A program made the position numbers and the translations under genes. A stretch of 64,000 nucleotides of DNA from Streptomyces sp. NRRL S-646 (GTDB taxonomy: Bacteria > Actinomycetota > Actinomycetes > Streptomycetales > Streptomycetaceae): assembly GCF_000720765.1 (NCBI RefSeq), contig NZ_JODC01000010.1, positions 558,001 through 622,000 on the forward strand, in the 5' to 3' direction. Position 1 is the first letter of the stretch; the number at the start of each line of letters is the position of its first letter. The notes beneath the pieces are model-generated. The model had not been told where the DNA came from and ran no database searches. It saw only the letters and a program-made list of their open reading frames with translations. Positions 1 through 5,865 of the stretch are shown here, one piece after another.

Positions 1-32
1 ACCCCCGTACCGCGAGTGCCCGTTGTGTATGA

Positions 33-63
33 GGGGCGGATGCTCGAGTGGCACATCCGCCCC
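33..63 (-). terminator. Terminator hairpin after corA
   Basis: A 10-bp perfect inverted repeat (GGGGCGGATG at 33-42, CATCCGCCCC at 54-63) with an 11-nt loop lies about 24 nt past the stop codon of the minus-strand CorA gene. There is no strong U tract, which is common in Streptomyces terminators. Confidence 0.6.
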
Positions 64-86
64 CCACAAAAGGTCAGGGACGGCCT

Positions 87-1226
87 CTAGAGCCAGTCCC
101 GTCGCTTGAAAATCACATACAAACTCACGCAGACCGCCCCCATCAGGCCGATCGCGAAGGGGTATCCGAAGCTCCAACTCAGCTCCGGCATGTGCTTGAA
201 GTTCATGCCGTAGATGGTTCCCACGAGTGTGGGAGCAAAGAGAATCGCCGCCCACGAGGAGATCCGCTTGATCTCCTCGTTCTGCTCGAACCCCGCCTCC
301 GCGAGCGCCCGCATCTCCGCGTTCTGCTGCTGGGTCACCAGCGTCGCGTTCACCGTGAGGATGTCGGTGAGGGCCTGGCGGAAGCCGTCGACGCGTTCGC
401 TGGTGTGGGTGACGTGGTCGGCGACGTCCCGGAGGTAGCGCTGGAGTTCGTCGTCCGTGCCGTATTTGGAGAACCCGGCGATCAGACCGTGCAGCATGCC
501 GACCAGGGGGCGGGTGGCGCGCTGGAACTCGACCATTTCGCGGGAGAGTTCGTAGATGCGGCGCGAGACCTCCGGGTCGCCACGGAAGACCTCGGTCTCG
601 ATCTCGTCGATGTCGTTCTGGACGCCGGCGACCACCGGGGCGTAACCGTCGACGACTGCGTCGAGTATGGCGTACAGGACGGCCTCCGGGCCCAGCTTCA
701 GCAGCTCCGGCGACTCCTCCATACGGCGGCGGACCGCGGAGAGGTCGGGGGCGGCGCCATGGCGGACCGTGATGACGAAGTCGGGTCCCACGAACACGTG
801 CAGCTCGCCGAAGTCGACCTCCTCCGGGGCGTCGAGATACCGGGCCGCCCGCAGTACGACGAAGAGCGTGTCGCCGTATCGTTCCAGCTTCGGGCGCTGG
901 TGGGCCTCCATCGCGTCCTCGACCGACAGCGGGTGCAGGTCGAACTCGGCGGCCAGGGAGAGGAGTTCTCCCTCGGTGGGGCGGGCGAGGCCGATCCAGG
1001 CCATGCCGGACGGCTGGTCGCGCAGTTCGCGGAAGGTCTCGGCGAGGGTGGCGGGGGCGGAGACGCGGACGCCGTCCCGGTACAGCGCCGCCTGGACGAC
1101 GCTGGCCACCTCCGACGGCTCCGGGGGTGCCGGTTCGGCCGGGGCCGGTGTGCTGTTCGATGCCGGCGGCTGCGGTGGGGTCAGCGCACGGCGCCAGACG
1201 GATTTCCTCCCATTACCGGAGGCCAT
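87..1226 (-). CDS. corA: CorA-family magnesium/cobalt transporter
   Basis: A 379-aa CorA-type divalent cation channel. The long N-terminal cytoplasmic domain is followed by two C-terminal membrane helices, and the signature GMN motif (YGMNFKHMPELSW) lies just after the first helix, as in all CorA pores. The chain ends in a positively charged RRDWL tail. The first ~45 residues are Pro/Ala-rich and variable. An in-frame ORF runs upstream to 1577, but the ATG at 1226 is preceded by GGGAGG with good spacing and the homologous part starts after it. RBS and ATG both lie inside a dispersed 43-nt repeat that recurs at 43249. The gene stands alone, divergent from the winged-helix gene. Confident of family; the transported ion is inferred from the family. 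Confidence 0.9.
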   Translation of the reverse strand: MASGNGRKSVWRRALTPPQPPASNSTPAPAEPAPPEPSEVASVVQAALYRDGVRVSAPATLAETFRELRDQPSGMAWIGLARPTEGELLSLAAEFDLHPLSVEDAMEAHQRPKLERYGDTLFVVLRAARYLDAPEEVDFGELHVFVGPDFVITVRHGAAPDLSAVRRRMEESPELLKLGPEAVLYAILDAVVDGYAPVVAGVQNDIDEIETEVFRGDPEVSRRIYELSREMVEFQRATRPLVGMLHGLIAGFSKYGTDDELQRYLRDVADHVTHTSERVDGFRQALTDILTVNATLVTQQQNAEMRALAEAGFEQNEEIKRISSWAAILFAPTLVGTIYGMNFKHMPELSWSFGYPFAIGLMGAVCVSLYVIFKRRDWL

Positions 1227-1266
1227 GGGGGTACCTCCCGCTCGAGCGAAGTCGAGAGTGGGGGAG
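1224..1266 (-). repeat. Dispersed start-module repeat, copy 1
   Basis: A 43-nt sequence reading (minus strand) CTCCCCCACTCTCGAC, TTCGCTCGAGCGGGAGGT, ACCCCCATG. It matches positions 43249-43291 at 41 of 43 bases. It contains a GGGAGG ribosome binding site and an ATG; here that ATG is the start codon of the CorA gene. I recall similar sequences as frequent dispersed elements in Streptomyces, but cannot check copy number here. Confidence 0.75.
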
Positions 1267-1385
1267 GGTGCGTCGCTCGGACATGCGGCTGCCTCCCGGG
1301 TCGAACCTGCGGCTGCGTGATCCCCGGCAGGATATACGGGGCAAACGGCGCCGGGGTGACCCGGGCGTCCGGGGCTCGGTGAGAG

Positions 1386-1408
1386 TTGCGGACAGCAGGT
1401 GTCCGCAA
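1386..1408. promoter_or_regulatory. Perfect palindrome upstream of winged-helix gene
   Basis: TTGCGGACA-GCAGG-TGTCCGCAA is a perfect 9-bp inverted repeat. It ends 7 nt before the TAGCGT -10 box of the downstream gene. The position fits an operator overlapping the -35 region. The cognate protein is unknown; autoregulation by the winged-helix product is possible. Confidence 0.6.
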
Positions 1409-1415
1409 GCACGGC

Positions 1416-1421
1416 TAGCGT
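1416..1421 (+). promoter_or_regulatory. -10 box TAGCGT, leaderless start
   Basis: TAGCGT is followed by 7 nt and then the ATG at 1429, with no Shine-Dalgarno sequence in between. The transcript probably starts at or next to the start codon. Confidence 0.5.
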
Positions 1422-1428
1422 GCGGGGC

Positions 1429-2856
1429 ATGACGAAGACGACAGCGACGGCTCCTGTGCTCGGCACCCGCGCTCTCAACCGAGCGACCCTCGGACGGCAG
1501 CTGCTCCTGCGCCGGTCGCCGCTCTCCGCCAAGGCCGCCGTCGAGCATCTTCTCGGGCTCCAGGCGCAGAACGTCAAGCCGCCGTACTACGCGCTCGCCG
1601 CCCGCCTCGACGGCTTCACCCCCGAGGAGCTGTCCGGGCTGATGGCGGACCGCGAGGTCGTCCGTATCGTCACCATGCGCTCGACCATCCACACCCACAC
1701 CGCCGCCGACGCCCTCACCCTGCGTCCGCTCGTCCAGCCGGCCCGTGACCGTGAACTCACCAACTTCCGCAGGGGACTTGTCGGCGTGGACCTCGAACGG
1801 CTCGCTGCCCTCGCCCGCGATCTCGTCGAGGCCGAGCCGCGCACCATGAAGCAACTGCGCGATGCCCTGCAGACCGAGTGGCCCGACGCCGACCCACAGG
1901 CCCTCGCCATCGCAGCCCGCTGCAAGCTCCCGCTCGTCCAGGTCACCCCGCGCGGCCTGTGGGGCCGAAGCGGTCAGGTCGCCCTGACCACCGCGGAGCA
2001 CTGGCTGGGTCGCGGCCCGGCCGCGCGCCCGGCCACGCCGACCGCGACTTCGCCGGCCGAGACCGCCCCGGGCACGGCTGCGTCGGCGGCGACTGCCCCG
2101 GCGCCGGGCATGCCGTTCGCCGAAGGCGTCCCGTCGACTTCGGCGGCTGCGATTCCTCCGGCCGGGGGCGAACCGGCCGAGACCGCGTCAGCCGTGACGC
2201 CGTCGGGCGTGGCTGCGTCGGCGGAGACTGCTCCGCCGTCGGATGTACCGTTCGCCGAAGGCGTCCCGTCGGCCGAGACCGCGTCGGCCGTGACTGCGCC
2301 TGGCGCGGCATCATCGGCCGCGTCCGCCCCGGCGCCGGGCGCCGGAGCCGCGCCCGCCCCCGACGCCACGGTGCTCCGCTATCTCGCCGCCTTCGGTCCC
2401 GCCTCCGTCAAGGACATGCAGACCTGGGCCGGTCTGACCCGGCTGCGCGAGGCCTTCGAGCGGCTTAGTCCGCAGCTCGTCACCTTTCGGGACGAGCGCG
2501 GCGTCGAGCTCTTCGATCTGCCGGAGGCACCGCGTCCCGACGCCGACACTCCGGCCCCGCCCCGTTTCCTCCCCGAGTTCGACAACCTGCTCCTCTCGCA
2601 TGCCGACCGCACCCGGGTCGTCCCGGCCGAGTACTGGGGCCGCAGCTGGGTGGGCAACCAGGCCTACTGCACGTTCCTCGTCGACGGCTTCCTGGCGGGG
2701 GTGTGGAGGCTGGCGGAGGGCGCCCTCGTCATCGAGCCGTTCGGCACACTCACCAAGGCCCAGCGCGCGGACCTCGCGGAAGAAGGGGTGAGGATGCTGG
2801 ACACCATGCACCCCGGGTCGTCGTACGACATCCGCTTCGGGACCGTGGTTGCGTGA
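1429..2856 (+). CDS. Winged-helix DNA-binding protein (HTH_42/AlkZ-like) with low-complexity insert
   Basis: A 475-aa member of the winged-helix family related to AlkZ-type DNA glycosylases (PF06224-like). The N-terminus (LNRATLGRQLLLRR, HLLGLQAQ, MRSTIHTHTAADAL) and the C-terminus (FLPEFDNLLLSHADR, TFLVDGFLAGVWRL) are typical of the family. Between residues ~194 and ~314 sits an Ala/Pro/Thr-rich insert of about 120 residues that explains the excess over the usual ~360-390 aa. The insert contains a 24-nt exact repeat (2113-2136 and 2248-2271) encoding PFAEGVPS, 135 bp apart. The ATG at 1429 is chosen because a -10 box sits 7 nt before it. It converges with the LysE gene with a 3-nt gap. Glycosylase activity is not demonstrated by sequence alone. 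Confidence 0.8.
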   Translation: MTKTTATAPVLGTRALNRATLGRQLLLRRSPLSAKAAVEHLLGLQAQNVKPPYYALAARLDGFTPEELSGLMADREVVRIVTMRSTIHTHTAADALTLRPLVQPARDRELTNFRRGLVGVDLERLAALARDLVEAEPRTMKQLRDALQTEWPDADPQALAIAARCKLPLVQVTPRGLWGRSGQVALTTAEHWLGRGPAARPATPTATSPAETAPGTAASAATAPAPGMPFAEGVPSTSAAAIPPAGGEPAETASAVTPSGVAASAETAPPSDVPFAEGVPSAETASAVTAPGAASSAASAPAPGAGAAPAPDATVLRYLAAFGPASVKDMQTWAGLTRLREAFERLSPQLVTFRDERGVELFDLPEAPRPDADTPAPPRFLPEFDNLLLSHADRTRVVPAEYWGRSWVGNQAYCTFLVDGFLAGVWRLAEGALVIEPFGTLTKAQRADLAEEGVRMLDTMHPGSSYDIRFGTVVA

Positions 2857-2859
2857 CCG

Positions 2860-3507
2860 TCAGTCCGCCCGGCCCGTCACCGCCACCGTCAGGCCCAGCC
2901 CGATCATCGCGAAGCCGCCCGCGCCGCCGATCATCGACAGACGGCGGTCGGAGCCGGCGAACCAGGTGCGGGCGGCCGAGGCGGTCAGGCCCCACAGGGT
3001 GTCCGTGACCAGGCCGATCGAGATCGGGATCAGGCCGAGCAGCAGCATCTGCAGCGGTACGTGGCCCGCCGCGTGGTTCACGAACTGGGGAAGTACGGCG
3101 GCGAAGAAGACCACTCCCTTCGGGTTGGTCACCCCGACGAGCACACCGTCGAGCACCGTGCGCAGATCGCCGCGCGCCGGTCCCGCCGGCTGCGTCCGGA
3201 TCGCCGACGCCTTCAGCTGCCCCCGGTGCCGGAAGGCCTGCACACCGAGGTACACCAGATAGGCGGCGCCTGCGAGCTTCACCGCCAGGTACACCGCCAC
3301 GGAGCGCTCCACCAGCGAGCCGATGCCGATCGCGACCGCCACCACCAGCAGATACGAGCCGAAGACATTGCCGACGGCCGTCGCCACCGCCGTACGGCGG
3401 CCGTGGGCCAGCGCGCGGCCGATGACGAACAGGACGCTGGGTCCCGGAATCACGATCACCAGCAGGGACATCGCGGCGAAGGCGAGGAAACGGTCCGTGG
3501 ACACCAT
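2860..3507 (-). CDS. LysE-family amino-acid exporter
   Basis: A 215-aa inner-membrane exporter of the LysE/RhtB family. The N-terminal helix contains the diagnostic PGPSVLFVIGRAL motif (family PGP), followed by hydrophobic segments and a central NPKG motif (VGVTNPKGVVFFAAVLPQF), also typical. About six membrane helices are visible. The ATG at 3507 (MVSTDRFLAF) is preferred over an in-frame ATG at 3546 because the family starts right before the first helix. It is divergent from the LysR regulator with 78 bp between, the usual arrangement for a LysR-controlled exporter. Substrate unknown. Confidence 0.88.
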   Translation of the reverse strand: MVSTDRFLAFAAMSLLVIVIPGPSVLFVIGRALAHGRRTAVATAVGNVFGSYLLVVAVAIGIGSLVERSVAVYLAVKLAGAAYLVYLGVQAFRHRGQLKASAIRTQPAGPARGDLRTVLDGVLVGVTNPKGVVFFAAVLPQFVNHAAGHVPLQMLLLGLIPISIGLVTDTLWGLTASAARTWFAGSDRRLSMIGGAGGFAMIGLGLTVAVTGRAD

Positions 3508-3572
3508 GCGTATCGCTCCCTCGGGTCGGTGCCTTCCGGCGCTCATTCAAACAGCTCCCCGCGGGGCCCCTC

Positions 3573-3578
3573 TAGAGT
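3573..3578 (+). promoter_or_regulatory. -10 box TAGAGT, leaderless LysR start
   Basis: TAGAGT lies 7 nt before the ATG at 3586 with no ribosome binding site. A short CCCCGCGGGG palindrome (~3557-3566) lies just upstream in the shared intergenic region and could be part of a LysR site. Confidence 0.45.
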
Positions 3579-3585
3579 CGAGCCC

Positions 3586-4452
3586 ATGGAACTGCGGCAG
3601 CTCACCTATTTCGTGACCGTCGCCGAGGAGCTGCACTTCGGACGGGCGGCCGAGCGGCTGCACATCGTGCAGTCCGCGGTGAGCATGCAGATACAGCGTC
3701 TGGAGCGGGAGCTGGGCGCCGAGCTGTTCGACCGGACGCCGCGCCGGGTGCGGCTCACGGCGGCGGGGGAGCGGCTGCTGCCCGAGGCGCGGGAGGTGCT
3801 GGCGGCGGCCGACCGGGCGCGTGCCGCGGTCGCCCCGCTGCCCGGCCTGAGGATCGGCACCAGTACGGGCCTGGGCGTGCATCTCGACCGTGTGCTCGCG
3901 GCGTTCGCGCGCCGTGCGCCGGACGTGCCCGTGGAGCTGTTCTCGCTGCCGGTCGCCGAACGCCTGGCCCGGGTCGCGGGCGGCCAGTTGGATGCCGCTT
4001 TCGTACGGGCCGTCGAACCGGTGCCGGGTGTACGCGTGCTGCCCCTGTGGCCCGACCCGTTGGTGGCCGCCCTCCCCGCCACGCATCCCCTTGCCGGCCG
4101 CGAGGAGATCGGCATCGAGGAGCTGGCCGAGCTGCCGCTCGCCCTCACCGAACGCCGCAACAACCCCGCCCTGGTCGACCTGGTCGTCGGCGCCTGTCAC
4201 GAGGCCGGGTTCGAGCCGCTGCCCGGGCCGGCGAGCGGCTCCCTCCAGAACATCCTCGCCACCATCGGCAGCCGCCCCCTGTGGACCGTCGTGTACGCGT
4301 CCCACGCGCGCGTGCTGCACAGCCTCCGCGTCGCCTTCGTGCCGTTCCGCGCGCCGGGCCTCGCCCTGTCCACGGGCCTCGCCGTGCCCGTCAGTGCCCC
4401 GCCCCCGCACCTGGACACCCTGCTGCTGGCCTGCGGCGATCACGAGAACTGA
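3586..4452 (+). CDS. LysR-family transcriptional regulator
   Basis: A 288-aa LysR regulator. Residues ~1-60 form the winged HTH (MELRQLTYFVTVAEELHFG, SAVSMQIQRLERELG, LFDRTPRRVRLT), followed by a linker helix and a periplasmic-binding-like effector domain (GLRIGTSTGLGVHLDRVLAAF onward). Length is normal for the family. It is divergently transcribed from the LysE exporter, so it most likely controls that gene in response to an amino acid or related ligand. That role is inferred from position. Confidence 0.9.
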   Translation: MELRQLTYFVTVAEELHFGRAAERLHIVQSAVSMQIQRLERELGAELFDRTPRRVRLTAAGERLLPEAREVLAAADRARAAVAPLPGLRIGTSTGLGVHLDRVLAAFARRAPDVPVELFSLPVAERLARVAGGQLDAAFVRAVEPVPGVRVLPLWPDPLVAALPATHPLAGREEIGIEELAELPLALTERRNNPALVDLVVGACHEAGFEPLPGPASGSLQNILATIGSRPLWTVVYASHARVLHSLRVAFVPFRAPGLALSTGLAVPVSAPPPHLDTLLLACGDHEN

Positions 4453-4565
4453 TCGCTGCGGTCGCGGTCTGATTCTTGGTCGCGGACGCCCGACGCGATG
4501 GACTGGACTCACCGAAAGGGACCGCAACAGGCCCCAACAGGCAAGTCACTCAAGGGAGTTCAGCC

Positions 4566-4748
4566 ATGCCGATCGTCACCGTCCAGCAGGGTCCCCGCGA
4601 CACCGAGCTCAAGCGGGACCTCGTCAAGCGCATCACCGATGCCTTCGTCGACGCGTACAGGATCCCGGCCGAGACCGTTCAGGTGTGGATCCACGAGGTG
4701 CCGACGGACAGCTGGGGCGCGGCGGGGAAGCTCACCGCCGACAAGTAG
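4566..4748 (+). CDS. 4-oxalocrotonate tautomerase family protein
   Basis: A 60-aa tautomerase-superfamily subunit. After removal of Met1 the chain would begin with Pro (PIVTVQQGPRD), the catalytic base of 4-OT enzymes. The rest matches the beta-alpha-beta fold (KRDLVKRITDAFVDAY, VQVWIHEVPTDSWG). AAGGGAG before the ATG is a good ribosome binding site. These enzymes work as small-subunit hexamers or trimers on keto-enol substrates; the substrate here is unknown. Followed by a clear terminator. Confidence 0.85.
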   Translation: MPIVTVQQGPRDTELKRDLVKRITDAFVDAYRIPAETVQVWIHEVPTDSWGAAGKLTADK

Positions 4749-4777
4749 TGCCCCATGCGCGACAAGTAGCGCATGGA

Positions 4778-4822
4778 AAGGGGGCGCTGCGAGCTGCTCG
4801 TGGTAGCCCGCAACGCCCCCTT
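4778..4822 (+). terminator. Terminator after tautomerase gene
   Basis: Inverted repeat AAGGGGGCG-C-TGCG (4778-4791) with CGCA-A-CGCCCCCTT (4809-4822), one mismatch, 17-nt loop. It lies between the convergent tautomerase and protease genes and may serve both. Confidence 0.65.
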
Positions 4823-4868
4823 GTCTGTCACCTGAGGAGTGCTCAGGAGATCTTCTGGGGTACCCGTC

Positions 4869-5660
4869 CTACGAGTTGACCTGTGCGGTCACCAGGCTGG
4901 AGAAGGTGGTCAGCCGGGTGTAGACACCCGGGTACCCGGCCTCCGCACAGCCGTTGCCCCAAGAAGTAATCCCTGCCAGGACGCCCCCGATGAGCAGGGG
5001 ACCGCCGCTGTCGCCCTGGCAGGTGTCTGTGCCGCCGGATGTGTATCCGGCGCAAACCATGTCGGTCTGGACGAAGTCAGACCCGTAGGAGCTCTTGCAG
5101 CTGGAGTCGGCCGTGATCGGCACGGTCGCGGTCCGCAGCTGGTTGGAGGAGCTGCCGTTCTCCGAGGTGGTGCCCCATCCGAGGATGCGGGCGGTGGTGC
5201 CGGCCGCGTACACCGAGGTGTCCGACGACGAGACGTACGAGGCCGTCGTGTACGGCATCGACGTCGACAGCGTCAGTACGGCCACGTCGTCGCCGTTGGT
5301 GGCGTCCGTGTAGTCCGGGTTGATCCAGATCTTGCTGACCTTGCTGACCGTACCGTTGGTGCCGTTCAGATAGGTGCGGCCGCCGACGACTCTGACGCTG
5401 CTGGTGGTCTCGCCGACCATGCAGTGAGCGGCGGTGATCACCTTGGTGGCCGAGACGAGGGTGCCGCCGCAGAACTGGTTCTGCGAGGCGTCCGTGATCT
5501 GCATGACGAACGGGTAGGCCGTGGTCGTGGTCGTGGTGCCGCCCACGATGGGCTGGGGCGCGGCTGCCGCGGAAGGAGCGCCGAGCAGTGCGGTGGCGGC
5601 CGCTGCAGCGGTCGCCGTGAGTACCGCGGCGGTCTTCCTGGCACGGTTGGACCCGAACAT
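4869..5660 (-). CDS. Secreted trypsin-like serine protease (S1 family)
   Basis: A 263-aa precursor. Residues 1-~34 are a signal peptide (SNRARK basic start, Ala-rich core, PSAAAAPQP), a very short propeptide follows, and the mature chain starts at IVGG (38-41). The catalytic triad is intact: His79 in TAAHC, Asp125 in GDDVAVL, Ser218 in CQGDSGGP. Asp212, six residues before the serine, is the S1-pocket residue that gives trypsin specificity (Lys/Arg). The mature part has six cysteines (C64, C80, C188, C203, C214 and one in GNGCAEAG), enough for three disulfides. It resembles S. griseus trypsin. It acts outside the cell. Three GGG-N2-TTCC boxes lie upstream (5777-5838), next to a LAL regulator that may control it. 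Confidence 0.93.
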   Translation of the reverse strand: MFGSNRARKTAAVLTATAAAAATALLGAPSAAAAPQPIVGGTTTTTTAYPFVMQITDASQNQFCGGTLVSATKVITAAHCMVGETTSSVRVVGGRTYLNGTNGTVSKVSKIWINPDYTDATNGDDVAVLTLSTSMPYTTASYVSSSDTSVYAAGTTARILGWGTTSENGSSSNQLRTATVPITADSSCKSSYGSDFVQTDMVCAGYTSGGTDTCQGDSGGPLLIGGVLAGITSWGNGCAEAGYPGVYTRLTTFSSLVTAQVNS

Positions 5661-5776
5661 GAGTCTCCTCAGTGGGGGTTGCCGGTGGGGGGTCGCGCGG
5701 GTGTGGGGGGTTGTGCACGGGGGTCGCGGGACCGACCCCCGTATGCCCGGGCGAGCGGCACGTCCTCAAGCTAGGA

Positions 5777-5838
5777 CGCGGAACCCCCGGCTCCCAATGA
5801 GGGAACCCCCTAGGGGGTTGCGTGAGGGAAAACCCTCG
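5777..5838 (-). promoter_or_regulatory. Repeated GGG-N2-TTCC boxes and palindrome upstream of protease
   Basis: On the protease strand three related boxes occur: GAGGGTTTTCCCTC (5825-5838), GGGGGTTCC (5802-5810) and GGGGGTTCC (5780-5788); the last two are exactly 22 bp apart. The middle one is part of a perfect 16-bp palindrome AACCCCCTAGGGGGTT (5804-5819). A TAGCTT -10-like box follows about 6 nt downstream of the proximal box. Probably activator or repressor sites for the protease promoter; the adjacent LuxR-type LAL is a candidate regulator. Confidence 0.55.
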
Positions 5839-5865
5839 GTCGGGTTCAGTTAACCTGGCGCGCCG

